Shown in pieces: positions 7,668-13,387 of a DNA stretch of 43,010 bases. The notes below the pieces were generated by a model. That model saw only the letters and a program-made list of their open reading frames with translations. It searched no databases and was not told the origin of the DNA. This stretch comes from a virus, in IMG/VR virus record IMGVR_UViG_3300028589_000016, positions 1 through 43,010 of that record, one strand, 5' to 3'. The position numbers and the translations under genes were made by a program. Each line of letters opens with the position of its first letter. Positions within the stretch are counted from its first letter, which is position 1.

Positions 7668-7969
7668 GCAAGGTCTGTCGTGGGTGTGGGGTCACCAAGC
7701 CTCACACCCACTTCACCCGTGAGAAAAGGGCCCGCGATGGACTCAGGGCCCGCTGTCGAGAGTGCACCAGACAGCAGTCAGCCGAGTGGCGAGCAGCCAA
7801 CCCGGAGCGACGCAAGACGTACGACAGACAGGCAGCGCAGGCGCGCAAGGAATACCAGCGCGAATGGCGTGCGGCCAATCCCGAGCGTGTTCGCGCGTAC
7901 CGACAGACCTACGAGAGCAAGGCGGACGCGCGTGACTACCTCACACAGTGGCGCAAGGCTCATGGCTGA
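7664..7969 (+). CDS. Endo VII/HNH-like protein, N-terminal half (zinc and linker)
   Basis: 101 residues. The N-terminus has CRGCGVTKPHTHF and CRECTRQQ, a four-cysteine zinc motif as in Endo VII and HNH-type phage nucleases. The rest is a basic helical linker in which EWRAANPER occurs twice. There is no nuclease core in this frame. The stop at 7967-7969 overlaps the ATG (7962) of the next frame, which supplies the missing HNH core. In the paralogue at 1213-1644 both parts are one protein. So this is either a split nuclease made from two coupled genes, a frameshifted fusion, or a broken gene. It is coupled to the sigma gene upstream by GTGA. Confidence 0.7.
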   Translation: MSKVCRGCGVTKPHTHFTREKRARDGLRARCRECTRQQSAEWRAANPERRKTYDRQAAQARKEYQREWRAANPERVRAYRQTYESKADARDYLTQWRKAHG

Positions 7970-8204
7970 CGCGTACGCGCGCACTCGCAGGCACCGTACG
8001 GCCCCCTACAAGCGCGCTGAGGTCTTTGCCCGCTGGGGTGGCCGGTGCTGCTACTGCGACGCGCCAGCGGAGCACCTAGACCACGTCACGCCCCTGTCAC
8101 GGGGTGGTCGGGATGTGCTGGCGAACGTCGTCCCTGCCTGCGCTGACTGCAACCTCTCGAAAGCTGCGTTGACCCTCGCTGAGTGGCTGGCAGTGACCGA
8201 GTAA
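7962..8204 (+). CDS. HNH endonuclease core, C-terminal half
   Basis: 80 residues in the +1 frame relative to the gene before. It contains WGGRCCYCDA, LDHVTPLSRGG and VPACADCNLSKAALTLAEWL, the full HNH core with the zinc cysteines and the DH and N residues. The alignment with the 1213-1644 nuclease is continuous from MADAYARTRR onward, so the frame break falls in the linker between zinc motif and core. The ATG lies inside the last codons of the upstream frame, which allows re-initiation. The TAA stop is part of the directional element at 8201. Confidence 0.75.
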   Translation: MADAYARTRRHRTAPYKRAEVFARWGGRCCYCDAPAEHLDHVTPLSRGGRDVLANVVPACADCNLSKAALTLAEWLAVTE

Positions 8205-8216
8205 CCGACTCGCTAG
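8201..8216 (+). promoter_or_regulatory. Directional 16-nt element
   Basis: GTAACCGACTCGCTAG. Its TAA is the stop codon of the HNH core gene, and the next start codon is at 8256. Confidence 0.75.
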
Positions 8217-8255
8217 CCCCCCTTCGAACCCACCGAACGAACGGAGCAACCCGCC

Positions 8256-8420
8256 ATGACGTACACCCTGCGCAACGGCTTCAAGGTCATCACGCGGAAT
8301 GTCGACCAGGGCAAGGAGTTCGAGACGCGAAACCGCAAGGGCGAGACGATCAGCACGGTTCGTCTCGGCTACTTGGACGCGAACGCGCTTATTCGTGATC
8401 TGGCCAAGGTTGCCATCTGA
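8256..8420 (+). CDS. Hypothetical protein, 54 aa
   Basis: ATG at 8256 behind ACGGAG. The product begins MTYTLRNGFKVITRN and ends with DANALIRDLAKVAI; it looks like a small beta hairpin followed by a helix. No family is recognised. It is the first gene after a directional element and shares TGATG with the next gene, so the two are surely translated together. Confidence 0.65.
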   Translation: MTYTLRNGFKVITRNVDQGKEFETRNRKGETISTVRLGYLDANALIRDLAKVAI

Positions 8421-8596
8421 TGGCGGCAGTTGACTCATCACTCAACGACCCTACGCCTACGGGCAGATGGGCAGAGCGAGTCGACATCTACCGGTCGGCT
8501 GTCGCTGAGATCAAGCGGGCCGGATTCCTCACGGATGCCACTCCTGAGGACGCGCTGTATCTCGCGCAGTTCCTCGCAGGTAACGAATTTAGCTAG
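8420..8596 (+). CDS. Hypothetical protein, 58 aa
   Basis: Starts at the ATG that overlaps the previous stop (TGATG). The product begins MAAVDSSLND and contains RVDIYRSAVAEIKRAG and EDALYLAQFLAG, probably two helices. No function can be assigned. The operator hairpin at 8603-8634 follows directly. Confidence 0.6.
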   Translation: MAAVDSSLNDPTPTGRWAERVDIYRSAVAEIKRAGFLTDATPEDALYLAQFLAGNEFS

Positions 8597-8602
8597 CGGG
8601 CA

Positions 8603-8634
8603 GGGGTCACCTACGAATTTTCGTACGTGGCCCC
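8603..8634 (+). promoter_or_regulatory. Operator palindrome in a terminator-like hairpin
   Basis: TACGAATTTTCGTA at 8612-8625 nested in GGGGTCAC (8603-8610) and GTGGCCCC (8627-8634). It lies between the small genes and thyX. The 33-nt block is nearly identical to those at 4149 and 32210. Confidence 0.75.
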
Positions 8635-8659
8635 TCCGCCTTTTGTACTAGGAGAGACC

Positions 8660-9373
8660 TTGCAGGTTGATGTACTGGCGCACACAACGATGGTGCCGCA
8701 TGTGGTCGAAATGGCGTACGACTACGAACCGTTCAGCGATGACAACGTGACCAACGCCGACGGACTTGGGGAGGCTGCGGGCCGCATCTGCTACAAGTCT
8801 TTCAACCGCCCGAACCCCAGCACGGCCACGAATGCCGGTTACATGGCCAACATTCTCAACCAGGGCCACTACAGCGTGACCGAGCATGCCAGCGTGACAT
8901 TCCTGGTGCGCGGTGTGTCCCGCTCGCTGCTGGCTGACTTCACCCGACACCGGCACATCAGCTTCAGCGTGGTTTCGCAGCGCTACGTCAACCATGCGGG
9001 TACAACTCCCGTACTGCCGCCAGCCGTTACCGGCACTGAGGCTGACACCATGCGGAAGAACATGGTTGCCACCGTTGAGGGTGCCTACTCGTTCGCGCTG
9101 GCGCACTACGAAGAGTTGTACCGGAAGCTGCGCGCCCAGGGTCTGGGGCTGAAGGCTGCCCGTGAGGCTGCCCGTTCGGTACTGCCCAATGCGACGCCCG
9201 TGGACATGGTGGTTTCCGGCAACCTCCGCGCATGGCGGGATGTGCTGGGTAAGCGCTGGTCGGTTCACGCCGATGCGGAGATACGCGAAATGGCAGGGCT
9301 CATCCTGGGACACCTGCGGACGATCGCCCCGAACACGGTTCAGGACATTCCGGCTACACCCTACGGGAGTTGA
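8660..9373 (+). CDS. thyX: Flavin-dependent thymidylate synthase
   Basis: 237 residues, a normal ThyX length, from a TTG start chosen because AGGAGAGA lies just upstream. The ThyX signature [14 protein letters not shown] spans residues 96-109. [13 protein letters not shown] upstream and the C-terminal [11 protein letters not shown] also fit the family. The enzyme makes dTMP from dUMP using methylenetetrahydrofolate and FAD. With the dCMP deaminase at 10204 and the dNMP kinase at 35309 it supplies thymidine nucleotides for replication. A GTG/TTG overlap follows and the lipoprotein-like gene begins 2 bases after the stop. Confidence 0.95.
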   Translation: MQVDVLAHTTMVPHVVEMAYDYEPFSDDNVTNADGLGEAAGRICYKSFNRPNPSTATNAGYMANILNQGHYSVTEHASVTFLVRGVSRSLLADFTRHRHISFSVVSQRYVNHAGTTPVLPPAVTGTEADTMRKNMVATVEGAYSFALAHYEELYRKLRAQGLGLKAAREAARSVLPNATPVDMVVSGNLRAWRDVLGKRWSVHADAEIREMAGLILGHLRTIAPNTVQDIPATPYGS

Positions 9374-9375
9374 GC

Positions 9376-9576
9376 ATGCGCGTTGCTGCTGTAGCGCTGG
9401 GCGCTGTCGCGCTGGTCATGGTCACGGCTACTGCCTGCGATGACGGGCCCGAGTGTCTCGACTCTCACACCGTTACCAACTTCGTTCCCGTCTACAACGC
9501 CACGACCAAGACAACAACGGTTCAGCCGGTAATCACCGTGGTCTGCGACCGGTATGAGACAGGAGAGAGCAAGTGA
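9376..9576 (+). CDS. Small secreted or lipoprotein-like protein
   Basis: 66 residues. The N-terminus MRVAAVALGAVALVMVTATAC is a hydrophobic signal segment with ATAC at its end, a weak lipobox. The mature part is small and polar with a second and third cysteine. The ATG at 9376 has GGGAG upstream. Small phage lipoproteins often sit on the outside of the cell membrane and block superinfection, but I have no direct evidence for that here. It overlaps the next gene (GTGA). Confidence 0.65.
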   Translation: MRVAAVALGAVALVMVTATACDDGPECLDSHTVTNFVPVYNATTKTTTVQPVITVVCDRYETGESK

Positions 9577-9935
9577 GCGGCATCTACTACAACCCGGAAG
9601 AGTACGGCGTGCGGCTGGTCGGCTCTGTCGACTTGGGTTCGTACGACTGGTGCGGACTGTACGTATTCCAGCGCGAGGCGGACGGCGCACTGCTCTGGGG
9701 CACCGACTCGGGTTGTTCCTGTTACGGCCCGTTCGACAACGAGGGTGCGGAAGCGCTGGAGAGCGTGCCCGTGGGCTACGGCACCAAGTGGCGAGCGTGG
9801 TACCGGGACAACGCGCGCTCTTACGGTGAGTTCGACAGCGAGCGGGATGCGCTGGAGAAACTGATCGGTAAGGTTGGTCAGATCCTGAGCGAGCAGCGAC
9901 GCGTACAACTTCGTAAGGTGGGACACGATGGCTGA
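9573..9935 (+). CDS. Conserved phage protein with DSGCSCYGPF motif
   Basis: 120 residues from a GTG that overlaps the previous stop. The protein has SYDWCGLYVFQ followed by WGTDSGCSCYGPFD, a cysteine-containing signature that recurs in small proteins of many actinophages, possibly the DUF7574 family. A C-terminal helix follows (ERDALEKLIGKVGQIL). Its biochemical role is not known. It overlaps the next gene by eight bases. Confidence 0.7.
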   Translation: MSGIYYNPEEYGVRLVGSVDLGSYDWCGLYVFQREADGALLWGTDSGCSCYGPFDNEGAEALESVPVGYGTKWRAWYRDNARSYGEFDSERDALEKLIGKVGQILSEQRRVQLRKVGHDG

Positions 9936-10128
9936 GCGACAGCGGAACCGCGCGGTTGTCTTCACTGAGGGAAGCGCCGAACCAACGCGGGACAGCATGG
10001 GGAACCCCACTGTCACGGTTCGCGGAACCTTCAGCCAAGAGGGCTATTCGCAGACCAGTACCCTTCACCTCTCGTATCCCGCCTCACTATTGATGTTCGA
10101 AGAACTGAGAGAGGCGCTGGCGCTATGA
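9928..10128 (+). CDS. Hypothetical protein, 66 aa
   Basis: ATG at 9928 with AAGGTGGGA just upstream. The product begins MAERQRNRAVVFTEG and ends with LLMFEELREALAL. It looks like a small beta sheet with a final helix. No family is recognised. It overlaps genes on both sides, so it belongs to the thyX operon. Confidence 0.6.
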   Translation: MAERQRNRAVVFTEGSAEPTRDSMGNPTVTVRGTFSQEGYSQTSTLHLSYPASLLMFEELREALAL

Positions 10129-10214
10129 GCCAGCCGGTACAGGGGGTCATCGTGCTGGTGGTCTACTTCGCCGCTATCGCATGGGCCGTCTACGGGGGCG
10201 AGCGTGACCGGTGA
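10125..10214 (+). CDS. Tiny single-pass membrane protein, 29 aa
   Basis: ATGA overlap with the upstream gene and overlap with the downstream deaminase start. About residues 5-23 form a hydrophobic segment (QGVIVLVVYFAAIAWAVY) followed by a charged tail GGERDR. The overlaps on both ends and the clean hydrophobic helix support a real gene. Function unknown. Confidence 0.5.
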   Translation: MSQPVQGVIVLVVYFAAIAWAVYGGERDR

Positions 10215-10617
10215 TCGCCCTGGTTGGGACGCGTACTTTCTCGCTGGCGCTGCATGGGTGGCTACCCGCGCGGACTGCACCCGTTCGGCTGTCGGGGCGA
10301 TCCTGGTCAACGCACAGCAGGAAGTACGGGGCACGGGCTACAACGGAGCGCCAGCGGGTGTTCCTGGCTGTGCTAGCTCTGGCGCGTGCCCACGGGGAAG
10401 GCTCAGTGCCTCGCAGTGCGCTCCGAATAGCGACTACAGCAACTGTGTTGCCGACCATGCGGAGCGGAACGCGATCCGGCACACGCGCCCGGAGGAACGG
10501 CTAGGGGCGACTCTCTACACCACGCGGGCCCCCTGCCCGGCTTGCTGGACCCTGATACGGGCGAGCGGCATCCTGCGGGTTGTCTGCCCGTCGGCTCGCT
10601 GGACCCTGAAACGCTGA
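10204..10617 (+). CDS. Deoxycytidylate (dCMP) deaminase-like protein
   Basis: 137 residues from the GTG at 10204. The zinc and catalytic motif HAERNA is at H85-E87, and PCPAC supplies C111 and C114, the full set for the cytidine/deoxycytidylate deaminase fold. The long insert with CPRG...QCAPNSDYSNC before the catalytic helix is typical of dCMP deaminases and can hold a second zinc. It converts dCMP to dUMP, the substrate of the ThyX at 8660. It is the last gene of that operon; a composite terminator, operator and promoter follows at once. Confidence 0.88.
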   Translation: MTGDRPGWDAYFLAGAAWVATRADCTRSAVGAILVNAQQEVRGTGYNGAPAGVPGCASSGACPRGRLSASQCAPNSDYSNCVADHAERNAIRHTRPEERLGATLYTTRAPCPACWTLIRASGILRVVCPSARWTLKR

Positions 10618-10623
10618 GAGTAT

Positions 10624-10686
10624 GGCGCAGGTCACATACGAACTTTCGTAGGTGGCTTGCGCCTTCTTTCGTATCTGGACTAACTT
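10624..10686 (+). promoter_or_regulatory. Composite terminator, operator and promoter
   Basis: A 40-bp inverted repeat (10624-10663) centred on the operator TACGAACTTTCGTA (10637-10650) has outer arms GGCGCA and TGCGCC and is followed by TTCTTTC, as in an intrinsic terminator. The -35 box TTGCGC (10657-10662) lies in the right arm, 6 nt after the operator, and TAACTT (10681-10686) is the -10 after an 18-nt spacer. Confidence 0.7.
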
Positions 10687-10728
10687 CGGCCCTGCAAGAC
10701 ACCGACAGCGACACCAGGGAGACACGTC

Positions 10729-10869
10729 ATGCAGGTTATCGACCCGAACGGTTACCGGGGCAGCATTGAGTACGTCTGTGCGGGCGGGGAGTTCGTCATC
10801 GTCGAGTGGGAAGACGGAACCGCTTCCTGCCACCTGTCCGCCATCGCTGGCGAGTGGGTCACGAACTAG
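10729..10869 (+). CDS. Hypothetical early protein, 46 aa
   Basis: ATG at 10729 with AGGGAG upstream. The product reads MQVIDPNGYRGSIEYVCAG and then a WEDGTASCHLSAIAGEWV segment, a small beta-rich domain with two cysteines. It is the first gene behind the operator-controlled promoter at 10657-10686, so it is probably expressed immediately after infection and silent in a lysogen. No known family. Confidence 0.65.
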   Translation: MQVIDPNGYRGSIEYVCAGGEFVIVEWEDGTASCHLSAIAGEWVTN

Positions 10870-10883
10870 AAAGGGGCAGGGCC

Positions 10884-11117
10884 ATGCTGCGACACGCTGA
10901 GAACGTACGGCAGATCACCGACTACCGGGCGGTTGAAACCGGCAAGTTCGTCACGTTCGAGTTTGACTACGTCACGGCGTCGGGTGTTAAGAAGACACTG
11001 AGGCTCGCGCACTGCGACGCCGACCGGATGCGTGCGCTGATCGTGGGGGAGTGTGAAGCGATGGACGACAGCAAGCGGAAGCGTTCGTTCTGGGCGAGCC
11101 TGCGCCGGAAGCGCTGA
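10884..11117 (+). CDS. Hypothetical early protein, 77 aa
   Basis: ATG at 10884 behind GAAAGGGG. The product begins MLRHAENVRQITDYRAV and ends in a very basic tail (DDSKRKRSFWASLRRKR), which suggests nucleic acid or protein-surface binding. No family is recognised. It shares the transcript of the gene at 10729 and is followed by the operator-containing inverted repeat at 11125-11177. Confidence 0.65.
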   Translation: MLRHAENVRQITDYRAVETGKFVTFEFDYVTASGVKKTLRLAHCDADRMRALIVGECEAMDDSKRKRSFWASLRRKR

Positions 11118-11124
11118 CCCCCCT

Positions 11125-11191
11125 AGGGCCCTGTCGACTCACATACGAAAGTTCGTAGGTGGGTTGTGCAGGGCCCTTTCTCATGTATCCT
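11125..11191 (+). promoter_or_regulatory. Composite inverted repeat, operator and promoter
   Basis: The operator TACGAAAGTTCGTA (11144-11157) sits between AGGGCCCTG (11125-11133) and CAGGGCCCT (11169-11177), followed by TTTC. The -35 TTGTGC (11164-11169) is 6 nt after the operator and the -10 TATCCT is at 11186-11191, spacer 16 nt. It separates two early transcripts. Confidence 0.7.
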
Positions 11192-11220
11192 GGTGCCTCA
11201 CCCGATGGAAGGAACCCCGA

Positions 11221-11517
11221 ATGTCCGGCTACCGCCCGCAGAACAGTGGCAACCGAAGTGCGCAGCGTCTCGGGCCGACCATCAGTCGCAGGCTCCGCGC
11301 TGCTGGGTGGAACGTGAGTCCGGCTGCCCGGAAGCACAAGGCAGACGGTATCTACGTCAGCGCCATGGGTGACTTCATTTCCGTTCTGGTCGACTTGGGC
11401 GGCCGTTCCGCTGGCGAGGCGCAGGCACTCGCTGAGACGGTGCGCGGTTGGGGTTGTGTGCCGCAGGTGAAGGACGAAGCGGGTTACTCGCTGGTGCACT
11501 TCACCTACGGTCGCTGA
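11221..11517 (+). CDS. Hypothetical early protein, 98 aa
   Basis: ATG at 11221 with GGAAGGA upstream. The N-terminus is basic (MSGYRPQNSGNRSAQR), then ISRRLRAAGWNVSPAARKHKADG and two beta-alpha segments. The layout, with a strand-rich body and an N-terminal basic tail, could bind nucleic acid, but no known domain is recognised. It is the sole gene between two operator-promoter modules, so it is a separately controlled early gene. Confidence 0.7.
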   Translation: MSGYRPQNSGNRSAQRLGPTISRRLRAAGWNVSPAARKHKADGIYVSAMGDFISVLVDLGGRSAGEAQALAETVRGWGCVPQVKDEAGYSLVHFTYGR

Positions 11518-11541
11518 CCCCGTTCTGCCCTCAGGGTCACC

Positions 11542-11591
11542 TACCAACTTTCGTAGGTGGGTTGCGCTGGGGGCATCGGCATGCCTAAGGT
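11542..11591 (+). promoter_or_regulatory. Operator-promoter module (variant operator)
   Basis: TACCAACTTTCGTA (11542-11555) has one change in the left half site compared with the other copies. TTGCGC (11562-11567) is again 6 nt downstream, and TAAGGT (11586-11591) is the -10 with an 18-nt spacer. Confidence 0.65.
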
Positions 11592-11620
11592 GGGATCACC
11601 ACCGAACGAAAGGCAGCGAA

Positions 11621-11761
11621 ATGAACCTCTACACCGTTGAGACCGAGATGGGAATCATCTACGAAGGGGTGTTCGCCGGTACGAAGCTGGAAGCGGCCAG
11701 CGAAGTGGCGAGGGTGATGGACCCTCAGGATGAGATCCTGGAAGTTCACCGACTGGTCTGA
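11621..11761 (+). CDS. Hypothetical early protein, 46 aa
   Basis: ATG at 11621 with GAAAGGCAG upstream. The product begins MNLYTVETEMGIIYEGVFAG and continues with a helix (KLEAASEVARVM) and ILEVHRLV, a small beta-alpha-beta fold. It stands alone between its operator-promoter module and a strong terminator, so it is a monocistronic early unit. Function unknown. Confidence 0.65.
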   Translation: MNLYTVETEMGIIYEGVFAGTKLEAASEVARVMDPQDEILEVHRLV

Positions 11762-11767
11762 GGAACC

Positions 11768-11794
11768 GGCCCCCGAAAGGGGGCCCTTTCTTTT
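11768..11794 (+). terminator. Strong intrinsic terminator
   Basis: GGCCCCC-GAAA-GGGGGCC with a tetraloop, followed by CTTTCTTTT. It ends the run of small early genes. Confidence 0.9.
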
Positions 11795-11952
11795 GCCCTG
11801 ACACATGATGCATGGGCGCTACATCTATATTTACGGACAGTGACGACTCGTAACACTACGCGTGTGATGAGTAGATAAGGAACGCTTACGGATTCAACTA
11901 TTCCGGTTAACATGGTGTTTACCGTCTGCCCGAATTGAAGAGAGATGCGTTC
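11795..11952 (+). promoter_or_regulatory. AT-richer upstream region with an inverted repeat
   Basis: This stretch is clearly less GC-rich than the rest. It holds an inverted repeat CGGTTAAC-ATGGT-GTTTACCG (about 11903-11923) different from the phage operator, and a possible promoter TTACGG-16-TAACAT. It probably drives the gene at 11953 independently of the TACGAA operators. Confidence 0.45.
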
Positions 11953-12435
11953 ATGATCACCTTTGCTGATCTTGGACCGGTACCAACCGTCCACCTGTTT
12001 CTAGCCGTTCCCGTCCCGCTACTGGCCAGCGGATGGACGTGGGGGCAACTGACTAGCTACCGGGGCCCGCTCGCCCGTGAGTATGCCTACAGCGCCCGAG
12101 AGTGTGAGGCGCTGGTGCGCACCTACGGCACGGCTGTGCCCAGGATCGTCGGCCACCGTGAGCTAGGGCCCCGCTTCCGGGTGTGCGCCAAAGGGCCCGT
12201 AACCGGTCTGACGCTGGGCATCCGCGAGTGGGAGTGGTCGGCCAGCAGACGGGAGTACAAAGCCGTAGGGGAGTACATGTGTGGCTGGCGTGAGGCAGTG
12301 CGCGCCTACTGGATCAAGACCGGCGAGATGATCGAGCGTCAGCGGTTCGACGCCAGCGCGTACCCCGTTGGAGTGATCCCGCTGGCCCCTAGCCCCATCG
12401 CTGGCAAGGTGCCCAGGAAGCGACGCAGCGCGTAG
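11953..12435 (+). CDS. Hypothetical protein, 160 aa, isolated transcription unit
   Basis: ATG at 11953, 9 nt after GAAGAGAG. The protein has a hydrophobic N-terminal part (TVHLFLAVPVPLLASGW), a central basic segment with REYAYSARECEALVRTYG, and a basic C-terminus (KVPRKRRSA). I do not recognise a family or a clear helix-turn-helix. It sits behind a strong terminator with its own AT-rich upstream region and close to the integrase, the position where phages often keep lysogeny or superinfection genes. That context is the only reason to consider it as an immunity gene. Confidence 0.6.
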   Translation: MITFADLGPVPTVHLFLAVPVPLLASGWTWGQLTSYRGPLAREYAYSARECEALVRTYGTAVPRIVGHRELGPRFRVCAKGPVTGLTLGIREWEWSASRREYKAVGEYMCGWREAVRAYWIKTGEMIERQRFDASAYPVGVIPLAPSPIAGKVPRKRRSA

Positions 12436-12444
12436 CCTGCCCCC

Positions 12445-12678
12445 ATGGAAGAGACACCGGCCATGCCACCCAAGGTGAAGACGTACGACAGCCCCAGCGC
12501 GCTGCTGGCCAAGCTGGAAGGGCGCGCAGCCATGTGGGAGCGCGTAGCGCGAGAGAACAAGGAACGGGCGGAAGAGTTTGAGCGGGCAGCGCAGGAGGTA
12601 CGGCAGGGGGCAGCGAGCGTGTCAGTGGGCCGTACAACGTACGTACTCCAGACTGCTGACACCGCACCAGATGCCTAG
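12445..12678 (+). CDS. Small coiled-coil protein, 77 aa
   Basis: ATG at 12445, ten bases after the previous stop. The middle of the protein (SALLAKLEGRAAMWERV... to AAQEVRQG) is a long charged helix with heptad character, probably a dimeric coiled coil. The short C-terminal part (SVGRTTYVLQTAD) looks like a beta hairpin. No family is recognised. It is likely in the same operon as the gene at 11953. Confidence 0.6.
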   Translation: MEETPAMPPKVKTYDSPSALLAKLEGRAAMWERVARENKERAEEFERAAQEVRQGAASVSVGRTTYVLQTADTAPDA

Positions 12679-12692
12679 ATAGCCTAGGGGCA

Positions 12693-12713
12693 TGGTCCGG
12701 TAACGGGCCGGAC
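12693..12713 (+). terminator. Hairpin, probable terminator
   Basis: GGTCCGG and CCGGACC form a stem around a short loop, 15 nt after the stop of the coiled-coil gene. No T run is present. A related palindrome with a T run is at 15157. Confidence 0.5.
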
Positions 12714-12740
12714 CTAGTGGGAAGTTAGGACAACCAAACA

Positions 12741-13052
12741 ATGACCCAAGCGGACAGCGCTCGCGCGCTGCGAATGTCGCTTGACTCGAACCCCAGCGCG
12801 GGCAAGGGACAAGCCACTGCACTTACCCCCTTGCCCAAGGGTTGGGGTTCGTTCTGTTCCAAGCCGGGCAGCGACGAGACGGGACGCTGGTACGCCACTG
12901 CCCCGTGGAACGTGGACGCGCTGAAGACTCGGTTCGGTGCTATGGCCGATGACCTTGAACAGACGGTGTGCGCCGACACGTGGCCTGCGCTGCACAAGGC
13001 CGTTGCCGTTCAGGTCGCGCTGCACCTGAGGCTGATCGGGGGTGCCGAGTGA
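12741..13052 (+). CDS. Hypothetical protein, 103 aa
   Basis: ATG at 12741 with only a weak upstream ribosome binding site. The product begins MTQADSARALRMSLDS, then a proline/glycine-rich segment, then a helical C-terminal half (LKTRFGAMADDLEQTV, WPALHKAVAVQVALHL). No known family. It overlaps the next gene by GTGA. Confidence 0.55.
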   Translation: MTQADSARALRMSLDSNPSAGKGQATALTPLPKGWGSFCSKPGSDETGRWYATAPWNVDALKTRFGAMADDLEQTVCADTWPALHKAVAVQVALHLRLIGGAE

Positions 13053-13318
13053 CTACAGCGATAGCACGGCCCGCGATACCGGCCCCCAGGTACGCACACC
13101 GGCACGTCCCGGCTCGCCTGCCCGGTAGTGAGCGCTGGGGCATCTACGACAGGCGTATGGGCGCGTTCTGCTCGCTGCCTGCGGAGTGGGGTCCGTCGCC
13201 TGCATTGCTGCCGCTCGAATGGCCGGACAGACAGGGGGCCGAAGTGTGGTTGTACCTCTGTCGGGTGGCGTGGGGCGCTGACTTGGTCCCCGTCCCGGAC
13301 GGTTGGAACGGGCGCTAA
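13049..13318 (+). CDS. Hypothetical protein, 89 aa
   Basis: GTG at 13049 overlaps the previous stop. The product begins MTTAIARPAIPAPRYAHRH and contains ERWGIYDRRMGAFCSLP and WPDRQGAEVWLYLCRVAWG. This resembles short actinophage proteins with a WxVxDxRxGxFC-like pattern, but I cannot name a function. The integrase promoter lies immediately downstream. Confidence 0.6.
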   Translation: MTTAIARPAIPAPRYAHRHVPARLPGSERWGIYDRRMGAFCSLPAEWGPSPALLPLEWPDRQGAEVWLYLCRVAWGADLVPVPDGWNGR

Positions 13319-13349
13319 CCGGCGCTTCCGGCCGTGTGGTCCCCTGGGG

Positions 13350-13379
13350 TTGTCTCTTTCGTGGGAAAGCGTCTACCCT
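13350..13379 (+). promoter_or_regulatory. Integrase promoter, leaderless transcript
   Basis: TTGTCT, 18-nt spacer, TACCCT. Only 8 nt separate the -10 box from the integrase ATG and no ribosome binding site is visible, so the transcript should begin at or next to the start codon. No TACGAA operator lies here. CCTGGTGC after the -10 recurs at the promoters at 11186 and 16330. Confidence 0.6.
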
Positions 13380-13387
13380 GGTGCACC

